Positions 32,265 to 44,760 of a DNA stretch of 64,000 nucleotides are shown here, piece after piece (position 1 is the first letter of the stretch; the number at the start of each line of letters is the position of its first letter). The DNA lies in contig OY751487.1 of NCBI GenBank assembly GCA_963565915.1, positions 682,001-746,000 on the forward strand, written 5' to 3'. This DNA comes from Entoloma clypeatum. Lineage: Eukaryota > Basidiomycota > Agaricomycetes > Agaricales > Entolomataceae. The translations under genes were made by a program, and so were the position numbers. Below the pieces are notes generated by a model. It saw nothing but the letters and a program-made list of their open reading frames with translations. It did no database searches and was not told the DNA's origin.

Positions 32265-34268
32265 CTCAAAAATATGCCTTATCAATGACATACATATTAG
32301 CCCCGTGTACAGAGCCATGGAAGCGAAATAAACATACAGCGGCATTCGCGGGGCTTGCACAGCCTCCGATGCTGAAATGAGCCCTGTCAGAAATAATATT
32401 GGCATTAAAGAACCACGTTCCAACTCACATGTTCAATGGCCAAGAGGAGAAGAAGAAGGTGTACCGTCCAGTTTCCGCACACATATTAGAAAGCTTTTCA
32501 AGATCAAAGAACTCCCCTGGATGACGACGATAAGACCGGAATAAATACGGATCGACCTTCACCCGGATCAGAGAATCTTACGCACCGATAGGCATTCCCC
32601 ATAGCCTAGGAGTTGCAATCGATAAGATCAGTGATGTTGATAGATTATAGAAGAATCCGAGATAGGAAACGCTCACCCTAGTATGGTCTGGCCATAATTT
32701 CGAGTCAGAGATATGAAAGGCGCTTCGAGCAAGCTACTAACCTGATGCAATATCTGGACTCCTTTCGGCGGAGGCCACCGCTAGAGATAGATTAAACAGC
32801 ATAAGACTCATGGCATAGCTTGCGAGATGAACACTTACCTCTAACGCCGGTTGATCAGAGGCAATCGCTGCGAAATGATGATTCCTAAGCTGAAAGTTTC
32901 CGAAAGTGAAGCCCAAAAATCATCACATCTACACACCACAAGAATCGTTTCATGTCTTCAGATTGCTCAATACCAGCACTGCACAGGTTATCCACACGTC
33001 AGCAGCGAATCAACATATATGGGCTGTCAACCAGGCTGATCCTAGAACCCGGGAGTAGTCGAAGCGAAACAAGACTCACAAATTTGGCTCCGAGCTCTTC
33101 GCCAGCTTATCCCTTTCATCTCGCGTCGCCGTCTGATACTTCTGGATGAATCCCATCCTGATGATCAAAATGTCGGCCTGTCGAAACTTCACACCCTGTG
33201 CCCTAGCACAATCCTCGAGGTCGGCAACGGTGAAGCCATGTGCGGACCATGGATCGTATGGAAGGGGAGCTTTACCTCGTTCACTCTGATGTCGTACAAG
33301 ATCAAGCAGAACGCCGCGGCCGCAGATACCGTGATCTGCCCAATCTTGCGATCGATGGCGGCGGGTCAGAAAACTGTCCAGTGGTTGTCACGAAACCCCG
33401 CGGAAACGCACTTTGTATACCAATTCTCTTCATACCAGGATGGATATCCAGTGGCTCCTTCAACACGATGGCTCCTGCTGGCAAGGAATCTGCTGGCGTG
33501 CTGGATACATTAATCTTTCGCTTACATGCATGCAGAAGGCAAAGCTCACTTGTTGTAAAATACACCATGTTCCAAAATCCCGAAATGCCGAAGACCATCC
33601 CATTGCGTTCCGGATTGTGTGTTCTATAAGAACAATCAGTACTCTGTTATCATGACGGTGACTACATCCTTGAAAGAAAGTAGAACATACAATGTGGATT
33701 TCATCATCCCTAATCATATCTGGTGCGGCAAGGTTGCCACCAACATGCTTCACAGTCACCTCAGGTGCTTGGCGTCCAAACATTGGCTGGAAAGGCCAAC
33801 TTCTCGACCATCGGAAATATTCGAGGAATATATCAATCACACCTGCTCGGGAAAATTTAAAGGCCTGAAGAAAGATAATCACGATATCAGTTGAATGAGA
33901 TTACAAGAAAGATCGAATCCATGGGACTTTCCAGTTCAACGAGATAGTTTTTCCAGTTCTATACCACAACGGAACATTAGTATGAGCTATGGTGATGTTC
34001 TAAAAATTACCTACAGAACCTCTTCCCGCGCAGCTCGTTGAACTACCGCCTCCGTCAACAGGTTCACCGTCCCTAGCTGATCGTCAGGGCCCCACACACT
34101 CCACGCGCACCCTGGAAAATTCTTGAACGCCGGAAGCTCATCATACGTCGGGAGCGCATTTTTCCTTGTGTAGGACGCACGGTTGCTCCGCGTTCTTGTC
34201 GTCCCACCTGATGATTCGCAGGAAGGCAGAAAATGAGACAGAACGGTCGTCAAGCGATACCCAAACAT
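32265..34268 (-). CDS. Cyclase-family (kynurenine formamidase-like) enzyme
   Basis: Multi-exon gene (about ten exons) of the putative cyclase family PF04199. Exons in order give LPTYDELPAFKNFPGCAWS plus GPDDQLGTVNLLT, then TGKTISLNW, PMFGRQAPEV and VRDDEIHI-like text. The signature TQSGTQWDGLRHFGILEHGV (about 33605-33545) and WADHGICGRGVLLDLVRHQ follow. Next come ADILIIRMGFIQKY, AGIEQSEDMKRFLW, HHFAAIASDQPALE, GEFFDLEKLSNMCAETGRYT and IGGCASPAN. Family members hydrolyse amides such as N-formylkynurenine or related rings; the H-x-G-x-H-like metal site is seen only in variant form. The start at 34268 is tentative and one intron near 33880-33780 could not be resolved. Confidence 0.8.
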
Positions 34269-36861
34269 ATAGTGGGTTCGCCCAAACGTTACTGCTAAAT
34301 CGGAAGCTATATAGTGCCCATTCCGGCCCGAGTCTTGTCAAACATTTGAGGGTAAACACGTTAGCGGGAGAGAACGGTGAACCATATTCGGAACGGAGAG
34401 GACAAACCGCGGTATACAAGCGAATGCACCGCGGGAAGGTACCGGTAGCGATAAAAGCGAATGAAAGGATGACAAGGGCCCTTTCGGACGACGCCCCGAA
34501 ACATCCGACGATGCTGTCAATTCTCGATCGGATTTGACTGGGCTCCCTGGCCTATACTTTTATCAGCAGAGATGCTTATGAGCTCACTCTCCAGGGTCCG
34601 GTGCAAAAGTGGATCCTAGTCCTGTCCGATTAGCTTTCAGAAGAGTCACTTGAAGAGGATGAAAATCATGCATCTTCTGAAGGTTCAGCATCATGCAAAG
34701 ACAGCGATGGCATCACCGGATGAATCGTGCTGTGGCAGAGGACACGCCACAAGCTTGGCGCTTGGCCATGGGCCTTCCTTCCTTGATAATAACCGGTAAC
34801 CCTGTTCCTCTAGGCGCGAAACGACGAATCATGATGAGGCGAATAACAGGTTTAGAAAGGGAGGAAGAGCCCCCTCGGGATTGGTGAAAAGAGAGTAGCT
34901 TGATGGAGAAACACGAATCCTCGGACTGAGCCTGACACTCCCAAAATCGCAAAGACGACATTGCGAGAAATCAATCTGCGAAGAACACCACTCAACGTAC
35001 TGCGATGAGGGTACTGATCCATGGGGTATTCCCTGATCAATTGTTCCTACATAGGCTCAGGTCCCAATGTCCCCAAGTGCTCGGAAATTCTGTCAGGCTA
35101 TTGGTTCACACCGGCGATCGAGCTTGATTTTGTCTCCACTCTTTAGCGTGGCGCTGTCAAGCAGATGACTTGGATGCGCATCATTTCCTTTAAATACTGT
35201 TGCGAGGGACCTGATACCTCTGTAAGCTTTGACGGTATCGCCGAGAGAAAAAAGGTACCAGAAGGCCTACAGCATTCATTCGAAGATGACATTGGAGGTG
35301 ATGTCTATCGTGTCAATGTTTTCAGAGTGGGCAGGCCCGCGGCGACGGCAACCTTGATGCCGAAGCACCTTTGTTCTACCTGCCGGAACTTCAAGTTGAA
35401 GCGGGTGTCTTGGTCGTGATGATTTGAATAGAACAGGCTGGGATATAGGTAGGTTTTGCGCTCCTATTCGAATGGCCGGCCGAAATGAAATAAGTGATGT
35501 AGCAGGAAGTCCCGGCCACTCTCAATGTTGAAAAAAATTAATCGCACATGCCCAACGCGTGTCCTTCTATCCTCGCCTTCCTGACATCTGCCTGACAAAC
35601 AGTTAGAGGGACTCGAGCAAAAGAACATGTCGGGTTGTACGTACTTCTGCTATTCAAAGCGACGACATCACGCTTGTTCTTCTGGTAAGCAGCCCTAGCA
35701 TTTCGTATGCTTTCCATCAAAAAAAGGTGGCAGAACTGAAAGACATGAAGGACTTGCTGTCAAGTGATCCCCATTAGTATTGCTTCTCCCGAAGTTGCTT
35801 TCGTAGCTCCTATCGCTTCACCGCATTCTTCCCCAAGGTTCCCCCCCATTGTTTTCCCTCAGTCTCGACCGCGGCTCTCATAGACACTGCCTCGGCCCCC
35901 GACCGACGGTCTGAGCAGGCCGATGTCCCATAGGATCATCGGGCGTGTCTGTAAGGGTGAGTTTACATACGCACTTCATGAGAAATGCAGGCAGACAGGG
36001 AGCCCGAGCATGGTCAACGATATCTGCGTGGATAAGATAGATAGACGGTAGAAACAATGGATCTAGGCTAAGAGCCGTCAGGCGATGGCAGGTAGAGTAC
36101 GGGATAAAACATAAGACTTACTTGCCAACATCACTGTAATAGACAAGCAGGCTCCCAAACCCAAGCCACCAGCTGAGAAGGACGAGGACGACTTGCGACT
36201 TGTCCGAGCGAGTTTGCGTTGTTTGGTCGAAGATATGGCTCCCGCCACGGCGCCGCCAAACACTGGCAGCAGGCACGTTGTATATGGACGACGAGCAACT
36301 GCACCTCAAAGAGATGATCTCTCGCAGACCTTCCGACTGCATTGCCTCCCGACTGATATCCTACAAGTCATATCATACACCACCCCCTGTGGTACCTTGG
36401 TCGATTCCCCATGTCTGTACGGTTTATGGCCTCAGGTGAATTGCAGGACCAATTCTGGTGAGTTTAAACATACGATAAGACTGTTGCTCGTGAAATGAGA
36501 AATCTACTCTGGTGATAATGATGTCAACGCCTTGGTCACGGGACTTGTAAAAATCAGGTTTATTTATTTATTTTATTTCCACATCCTCCTGGACGGCTGG
36601 GGGAGGCGGTCCATGCTTCTCTTTGCTTCTCTGCCATGTACCTAGGTTGAGTTGCGCGTTCAATTCAAATGAAAGGACAAAGGGCACATCTTTTGGGCGA
36701 CTTGACTCATTCTGACGTTGCCATCAGGCGCATCAAATGCGGCCGCCAAGCATCCATCGTGAGGCCGCCACTGTTTGATACGTAGCGGGCTATTAAAGGC
36801 GCCGAGTTTTCACATCGCTTTCTCCATCGCCCACCCCTCCAACTATCAACACTCACTATCC
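34269..36861. other. Long intergenic stretch, no supported gene
   Basis: About 2.6 kb. Short frames at 35538-35720 (minus, MESIRNARAAYQKNKRDVVA, with a GTACGT donor after it) and at 36078-36342 (minus) may be exons of a small gene, but no family or complete structure could be made out. A T-rich run lies at 36560-36580. Confidence 0.4.
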
Positions 36862-39588
36862 ATGGTCACTACACGTTTCCGCTCGGCCGTAGCGCAACAT
36901 TCCTCTCCAGCTCCAGCTAATGCCCTGAAGAGAAAACGGCTCGTCGATGACGACCAAGATGAAGATCAACAAGATGAGAAAGAAGACAAGATGTGCTCCG
37001 ACACGGAAGAAGACGACGCCATATCGATAGACTTTGAAGAAGAGGATGATGCCGACAGCGATTGGGAAGACACAAGTAAGTCCACGTTCACACCTCCACG
37101 AGATCGATGATTGAGGAACATCGTCTTCACCTAGGGAAGAGAAAAGTCAAGAATGGAAAGAAACAGGTGGAAACCTCGCGTGGAAGTCACACCAAGTCTA
37201 AGAGGGCTCGAACCGGGAAGAATCTCAGTCTAATACTGACGATGCCCTTAGATATCTTATATGAGGTTAGGCTTTCCTAAAATCAAGTTTTACTTGTTGA
37301 TAGAAAGTAACTTTTGTTACAGATACTCTCTCATCTTCCTTGCAAAGATCTCGTGTCGATCTCGTTCACCAGCAAGCCATTGCATAAGACCTTAACCTCC
37401 CGGAATGCTACCAGTGTATGGAAGGCTGCAAGGAACGTCACAGGCGTTCCAGATCCAATGCCAGAGTTTTCAGAACTAAGATGGGCTGCGCTTCTTTTCG
37501 GTGGAACTTCCTGCGATGTAGGTCAGGCCCATTTCGGTCTTGAAAAATTTAACGCCATCGGCAGGGTTGTGGGACACACGGTGTCCTGAAAATTGACTTT
37601 GTACTACGCAGGAGGGTTTGCGAAAGCTGCAAAAAGAAGAAGTACGGGTCTTTTATATTTTGCCCAATTGGTTGGCTGACCTTCAGCTTCTTGTCTCTAG
37701 TCTAGTTGTACTCAAGAAGTTCCGAAAGAACTTCGAAGATTATGACGAGAGCATGCTGGATTTGATCCCGCACACAAATGGTCAGTGTTATGCAAAATAT
37801 TTTCGAAGTCTGCAAGTAACTCACAAAGACTGATCAGTCGGCGGATGGGCTCATGGATATTCTTCTAACGGAAAGTGGTGGTACGAATCAGATATCTACG
37901 ACATGGCGGAAAAGTGGGGAACTTTGCAGAACAATATTCGTATGCTGCGACTTCCAGGAGCAAGACAGAAACTCGAAGATTTCCGTAAGGAACGCGTAAA
38001 GTTGGTCACAGATATTCGCGAGGTTAGCTCTCTTCTCGCAAGTGTCTCAGCCCTGTTTTATAATTTATTCTCTATCTCCTCGTAGCATGCCAATGTATGC
38101 GCAAAATGGCACCATGAGTATCTAAGAAAGCGCACACAACAATCTTGGGATCGATCATCAGCCCGTTGCAATGCGTATGTTTTCCCATTGTCCTTCTTGT
38201 CCGCTCTCGCTGATTACATCATTCAAGAATCTATGCCAAATTTCAGGAGTTGGGATATTCAGAGAAAGACATCGACTCCGTCCGATGGGATAATGCCATA
38301 CGGCAGAGGACCGAATTGACAGACCGCAGTACGTGTCAAAGCGCGATGCGCCTTCTCATCTTGACTTCTAACTTTGGGTAGTCTGGAAACGTATTCGTCC
38401 TGGCCTGGAGGAAAGGATTACCGCGAACCGGAAAGATCGGGTTCTCAAGGAAAGGAAGACCATCTTCTCGACTCTTTACCAAGAATATCGTCAAACCACT
38501 ACCACTCCGTGCCTGTGGTCATATCAGCCCCGCGAAGAGGTCATCATGGAATTCCCTGTCTTTTCTGTCATTTTCAATGCCGAACACGATGTGGAGGTCA
38601 CCTCGGAAAGCTTTGCCGAGTCCATGACGATGTTACCCGCCCTCCTCAACGAATGGACCGAGAATCGAAAGACAGTGCTCAGAGCTCAAGTTGCATCCTT
38701 GGACTTTCCAGCCCAAGCCTCTTCAACCACGCGACCTCTCCCCGACGTTTTGGATCTTGCGACCTCCGTATTCGTATGTCCCTTTCATGGCGGGTGCAGC
38801 GCGAACCGATCACCTTGGGGCGACAGCAAGCTCCGTCATTACTCGTACTACCAGCACAGCGACCCAAGACGCGAAAGGTTCCCCAACCCGCTTTTTGGCT
38901 GGTCGGAGGCTGGGATGCATCACACCTGCTCTACGAGGGAGAATTGGATGACAATGGAGAAGTGTAGCGCATTGGAGGTCGATGAAAGGGCTGTTGCGGC
39001 CGTGGAACAGCTGGCTGCTCTCCTCGGGTTGAGGGAGATGGCGACCATCCAAGAGATGGATGTGAGGAACGCGCGATTCTTTTGTGCAGGCAAGGGGTCA
39101 CTGGAATGCGGTGGAGTGGATGAATCATCTGCCGGCTCTGAGGACCCCAAAACGAGCGCGAGGACTGTACACACTTGGCGATCTGCTGTAAGATTTATCT
39201 TCTCCCTTTTCAATAAGCGTCGATTGATGGGACTATCACCACAGGTCTCTCACGCAATGTCAAACACACACGAAGGTTGCCCATTGTTTGAGCTCCTGAT
39301 GGACGAGCAACAAGCTATGGTCCAAGAAGATCCCGACCCAATACGCGAGGACTATGCCTGGTTATGCAACCATTGCGCTCGGCATTTCAACAACTGGGAT
39401 CTCAAACTCCGCGTTGAGAACCATTTGAAGGACGAGTACGTACGCCTCTATACATCTTCTAACATGATGCTCATTCATTCTCAAGTCACGGTATCACCGA
39501 CCCTCAAGACCCTCTGGATTTATTCTCTGTGCCCTGGAGGCGGTATAAAACTATCGCCCTTCCAACGCTCGAGCGTTTTATGGTCTAG
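36862..39588 (+). CDS. F-box domain protein, agaric type
   Basis: Multi-exon gene from ATG at 36862 (MVTTRFRSAVAQH) to TAG at 39586-39588. An acidic N-terminus with KRKR precedes the F-box: LTMPLDILYE, then across an intron ILSHLPCKDLVSISFTSK and SVWKAAR (37230-37440). A Cys-pair block (RVCESCKKKK), DYDESMLDLIPHTN, GGWAHGYSSNGKWWYESDIY and long helical exons follow. The C-terminal zinc-finger-like region has ANRSPW, YAWLCNHCARHF and a terminal DPQDPLDLFSVPWRRYK. This is the standard architecture of the large mushroom F-box family, predicted SCF ubiquitin-ligase adaptors. Target unknown. Confidence 0.88.
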
Positions 39589-40171
39589 GCATCGACATTC
39601 CATGTTTGACGAACACTCGGAGGAGAGGTATCGATTTCTATATTTATTTAAAGGCGCGGACCTTTGTATCACGGTAGGGCGTTCACGTAAATATGACGGG
39701 TTGCTCGTCGGACTTTTGACATGGACTTGCACGGACTAGTTGTAACCTTACTATGTATGTGATTATAACTCATGACGAATTTGATGATTGATTGTCGGAG
39801 CTTCGTATGTACTCTGCCACTATTATCTTTCCACCCTGCTAGCGTTTTCGGCGGAGAATTCATTTAACGCAGGTACAGTAGCCCAGAACAAACGGGGACC
39901 TGAAGAGGCGATGCCAATAACTTCAAAGGCGAGCGTCAATCGGCTAACGCTGTGAAGAACCAAGCCATATACATGGGAATTCGCTAATGAATACAGGCCC
40001 TAAGAGTACAATTTACATTCACAGCCATAAGTATGTATGAAGGAGAAATAACGGCGAGGACCAAATTAGTGATCAGCCGCCGCAGCCAGGGTCCCATCAT
40101 GGATAAAATGAAGAGGACCACTTGCTTACCACCCCAAAACGTTGCACCAAAGCCAACCGACTCACGAACCA
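39589..40171. other. Intergenic between F-box and P450 genes
   Basis: About 580 bp between two convergent genes. No coding or RNA signal seen. Confidence 0.4.
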
Positions 40172-41380
40172 TCAGCATTTCACACATTCCCAACCTTTCC
40201 AACCCTCCCTCCCCCCTATCGTCTCGCCCACCACGAGGTCATACTCTTTCTCAGTCCCAACCCGATCAAGTACAGCCGCCGAGATCACCCCTGCAGCCAT
40301 AGGAGCCCACGCTGTCGCCACACACCGATGCCGTCCGCAACCAAAGGGAAGCAATCTAAGTTTCTCCTGACGAGGGTGCAAGCGCGTGGGATGGTACCGA
40401 AATGGATCGAATCGGAACGCATCTGAGCCCCAAATATCCGAATCGCGCAGGAGGCTCCCGATATCTGCGCACTCCCTGTGCAGCGTCACTGACGTCCAAA
40501 CACGTTTTCCGATGAAGCGGTGTAGAAGGGAGGTGATAGGGTTGATTCTGGGGACTGCGCGCGCGATCCGTTTCGAGGGTGGATGTAACCGCATGGCTTC
40601 GGTGACGAACGCTTCAGCCGAAGGTCGATCGTCTGTGAAGGCGCGAAATTGATCGAGGGTGGGCCGTTGGTGGAGCTCTGTGAAGATATCGGTAGAGCCC
40701 TGAATCTGTGCGTACGCGACTGTCGTCGCAACGACACGCCAGAGCGTCTCCCATACCGGAATTACGTAGTCTAAAGGGTTGGGGTACTTCTCGTCGTCTG
40801 CGATCAGTCGGCGTAGATGGCGGTTGAGTTGGGGAAGGAGGTCCGCTGGGATGTGGTCGGAGCTTTTTGACATGCGCCAAAGTCGTGTGATTAGCGAGGA
40901 GACCACTCGAATGTCGGTGGATTCGAATTCATCGACTTCCTTATCGGCGACCAGGAGGCCGACGAGGACGGCCCTCATTGTGATGTCTTGCACGAGGATG
41001 TCAAAATCTACCTGGGAAGCCTCGAGTACTAGAACAGCCTGGACAGCGCCCATCGCTGTCTGTTGGAAATGTGCCCATCCGCGTTGAGTAGCTGCGCGGA
41101 GGAGCGTGTTGGCGTGACCGACAAAAGATGAATGAACATTGATGTCAGGGCTGACGAAGGTGTTTGTAAGAGCGAAGGCTCGGATGAGACGCGCGTTTGG
41201 TGTTGCACGGGACGCAAGCAGGTTTTGCGCGGTAGAGTGGGCCGGGCTCAGGAGGTGGAAAATGGAGGGTATGTCTCGATGGGTTACAACTGCTGAAGTG
41301 TCGCGAAATCGAAAACGGCTCCACCTTGCAACGAGGAAAACAAAGAGTATAGGAATCAAGGACGCGTAGAGCTGAATCAT
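40172..41380 (-). CDS. Cytochrome P450, short and intronless
   Basis: A single open frame of 402 aa, shorter than the usual 500 or so. An N-terminal membrane anchor (LYASLIPILFVFLVARW) is followed by a P450 body. The ExxR motif is in EAMRLHPPSKRIAR. The heme-binding loop LLPFGCGRHRCVATAW supplies the Cys ligand (F-x-x-G-x-x-x-C). The I-helix A-G-x-D-T oxygen-activation motif is not evident (the stretch reads ETLWRVVATTVAYAQ), which suggests an unusual reaction, as in P450s that act on peroxides, or a degenerate enzyme. Predicted ER membrane monooxygenase. Lack of introns is unlike its neighbours. Confidence 0.85.
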   Translation of the reverse strand: MIQLYASLIPILFVFLVARWSRFRFRDTSAVVTHRDIPSIFHLLSPAHSTAQNLLASRATPNARLIRAFALTNTFVSPDINVHSSFVGHANTLLRAATQRGWAHFQQTAMGAVQAVLVLEASQVDFDILVQDITMRAVLVGLLVADKEVDEFESTDIRVVSSLITRLWRMSKSSDHIPADLLPQLNRHLRRLIADDEKYPNPLDYVIPVWETLWRVVATTVAYAQIQGSTDIFTELHQRPTLDQFRAFTDDRPSAEAFVTEAMRLHPPSKRIARAVPRINPITSLLHRFIGKRVWTSVTLHRECADIGSLLRDSDIWGSDAFRFDPFRYHPTRLHPRQEKLRLLPFGCGRHRCVATAWAPMAAGVISAAVLDRVGTEKEYDLVVGETIGGREGWKGWECVKC

Positions 41381-42287
41381 GGCCGGTCCCAGAAGTCGAT
41401 GGGGAATGGGGAAAAATCACTCCCTTCCTTATGTACTCTGGTGACATTTGGGATACCCTCAGGAAGTTCATAGAGTGTCAGCCACCAAGAGCTGTATAAT
41501 GTCGCGATAAAGTTTAAAGTGCTGCGCCGCAGCGGAAGTATTCGCTACGTATTCTTTACGCGAGCGCATTTAGTGCGGCTTGATAGGGAACGCCCACATT
41601 TGGATCTACGGAAAGGGAGATTAGTTGCCTGGAGAGGAAAGACGAGATAGGTCCTTCACTGCATTTTCCAACACAGGAGATAGGAGATGTGGAATACTGT
41701 CATTCATCAACGTGTTGTGGGAACTTGGTGCTGTGATAGTCCGTCATGTGTTGATATGTGGGTCCATCATGATAGTAGACGCCCATGAATTGTCCAGTCG
41801 TGGAGGACCCATTGACAGTGAGTTTCTTCTGAGGAACAACCTGCCGAAAAGAGGGTAATTATCTATTCAAAGGGGAGATGTTTGAAAGAGATAATCGATC
41901 TGTTTCTTGACGCGTCTTTCCCGACTCGGAGGGGGGAAATACAGTCACTGGGAGTGCATACTACAGCGTTGGATTGCTGTAACGGTGGAGGAAGGGCTGG
42001 CTTGGCGTCCGCGAGCTTCAGAAGCCTCGACACAGGGGTCAATCACGATGTTTAGGCGATAAACTCCTTAGCTGTACGCGACAGTCATGTGATGCCAAGA
42101 AGACGCGTTCTCCAGCTTTCGTATCTCCCGACATGTCCCGATTCACTTCTTTTCATCAGGATCTTGGATAAGCTTCGCTAATAGTGGCCGCCTTTAGCCG
42201 TAGAAGACTCGCCAGGTGACCCTCAATCCTCATGGAAATCGGTCTCAATACCATTGTCTTCCTTGAACCACCATTTCGTTGACTCCA
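41381..42287. other. Divergent intergenic region, P450 / NCS1 permease
   Basis: About 900 bp between divergently transcribed genes; must contain both promoters. No coding signal recognised. Confidence 0.4.
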
Positions 42288-44471
42288 ATGTCGCACTCAC
42301 CCACTTCGGAGAAGGAGAAAATCAGCGAACAGCCTATTTCGCCTCTGCAGAGAAAGCCTCCCTTGAAAACTCCCTCTCTGGTACAGAAAATCACAAATTT
42401 TCTGCTGAGATGGGGAGTCGAGACACACGGGTAAGTGTCAGTCAGTTAACGAGGTTCCGTTCAAAGGATTTCAACCTGCCGCAAGGATCTCTCCAGTTCC
42501 CGAGGAGGAGCGAGTGGATGAACGGCTCCACCAGATGTTCTTTGTCTGGTTCTCCGCCAACTTCAACGTTCTCGCATTCAGCACAGGCTCCGCCGGTCCC
42601 GCCTTCTTCGATCTGGGCCTTCGAGATTCCCTCCTCACGATACTAGTCGTCGACGCCATGTGAATAGATGCGCTGTCAACCCAGAGTAACGACCTCATGG
42701 CTGATATCTGGTTCTTCCAATTCACAGATCTTGTATCATTCCAGCGCTATTGTACGTTGCACCTGCCTTGCTCGCTTCACTGATGGTTCATCGATGACCT
42801 GACACTGGCACGGTCGTCAGTGCTGTGTTTGGACCCAAGCTGGGAACACGCGGGATGGTCCAGGCTCGTTTTTCTTGGGGGTTGGTTGAATAATCTTGCG
42901 ATCATAAGCTGCCCGGTGTTCGGCTCGCTTATGCGTTCTTCTATTCGCTAGGTATTACGGGGCAATGATCCCGAGCATACTGAATGTCTTTTCCATGGAG
43001 GGCTTTCTCGTCTTGAACTGCATCGTTGGTGGCCAGACATTGGCGAGCGTTTCCGATCGTATCGATGACACAGCTGGCATTATCATCATTGCGCTTATAT
43101 CACTGGCGGTCAGTTGAACTTGTACTCGGGGCCCCAAGTAAAAGCGCCCTCTAACAACGTGCATCTAGGTGACGTTTTTCGGGTACAGAGTCGTACACTG
43201 GTCAGCAAGTTCTTCGCCTTCAACACATCATAAACTCACAGGACAACATTTGATGCAGGTATGAAAGTGTCGCCTGGATTCCGAACGTCATAGCGTTCAT
43301 CGTCATGCTTGGAATCGGTGGAAAACATTTGAACCCCTCCGAGTTCCCGCCAACTCCACCACCCTCAGCCTCCAATCTGATCTCATATGCAACATTCATC
43401 GCCTCTTCCGTGATAAGCTGGTGTACAATGACCCCAGATTATGGCGTTTATCACGACAGGAAAGCCTCAAGGTAACCCTGGCACTGGCAAGACTGGAATC
43501 AGTTCCACTGACTCTTCCAACCTTTCCATCGATAGTTTTAAAATCTTTTCCTACACCTACCTTGGAATGTTCATGGCCAGCGTGAGTCCCAGAATAAACA
43601 CAGCAAGGAAATTATCACTCTTTTCCTACTAGATCATCGGACACATGCTTGGCGCAGCTTTCGCAGCAAAAGCCCCCGCAATACCAAGCTGGGAGAGTGG
43701 TTTCGAGAATGGAACCAACATCGGAGGCCTTTTCGCCGCGATACTCGCTCCAGCACGGAGGTTTGGAAAGTTCCTGGTCGTACTGGTTGCCTTGTCGATC
43801 CCTTCAGCAGGTGCGCCGACGATGTACACCTTTGGTGAAAATTTTTTTACCCAGTTTATTCCCTCTGACCGCAACGTTGACGGGCAATGCACATCTAAAA
43901 AGGCAACAGCTTCATGGCAGTCGCGCCTATATTCGCTCGGGTTCCACGTTATATCTACGCAATCGTCTCAACAGCAATGTCAGTACCCCATATCCTCTAG
44001 CCTTCCCCGAAACAATGTCATTTACCCTTTGTAGTCTGATACCCATCGCAATCATAGGACAGAAGCGCTTCTTCGGCACGCTCGTCAACATTCTAAGTAC
44101 ATAAAAGCCAGCCACTCACCATTCTACCGTAACTCATTTCATCATCTTTCAAAACCACAGGCATAATCGGCTACTGGTCCACCATTTTTGCGGCCATCAT
44201 CCTCGTTGAACACTTCATCTTCCGCCGCACCTGGTCGCGCTACAACGTCGAACTATCATGGGATAACCCTCGGAAGCTGCCCCTAGGCGCAGCGGCCGTC
44301 TTTGCTTTCGCCTGTGCGTTTGGAATCATTGTGCCGTGCATGTCGCAGGTGTGGTATGTTGGGCCGATAGCCAAGGCGGGGACAGGTGACATTGGTATAA
44401 TTGTGGGGTTCATTGTCGGCGCGCTGGCTTATACCGTCTTGAGGCCGCTGGAGCGAAGAATCTTCATCTGA
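42288..44471 (+). CDS. NCS1 purine-cytosine permease (FCY2/TPN1-like)
   Basis: Multi-exon transporter from ATG at 42288 (MSHSPTSEKEKISEQP) to TGA at 44469-44471. After a cytosolic N-terminus (LLRWGVETHG) come the family blocks PVPEEERVDERLHQMFFVWF, SANFNVLAFSTGSAGPAFF, FGPKLGTRGMVQARFSWG and VLNCIVGGQTLASVSD. YESVAWIPNVIAFIVMLGIG, TPDYGVYH, a Gly/Ala-rich helix, SAGAPTMYTFGE, AVAPIFARVPRYIYAIVSTA and IAIIGQKRFFGTLVNIL follow. This is the order of fungal Fcy2/Tpn1 proteins, plasma-membrane symporters for purines, cytosine or vitamin B6. Substrate not determinable. All exons I traced are intact. It is convergent with the next gene. Confidence 0.9.
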
Positions 44472-44760
44472 ATCTCTCATCATGATCATCTGTGACGATC
44501 AGTTGAGTGCATATACACGACAGAATCTTCACACTATGTGCTTTACTTGTGATACAAAGTTTGTTTTCACGTATGTATAGTGATACAGTTGAATGGCGAT
44601 GAACATGATACAAGTCCGATCGATACATGTGGGATGAAACAGCGGTGCCAGAAGTAGTGTATCCGAGATGTCCAAGTGTGTTGAGCGTCTCTATGCCGAT
44701 CCAATGAAAGCGTCCGTGCACCCTAGAAAAAAGAGAGAGAAACAAGCCGAGATACGGCCA

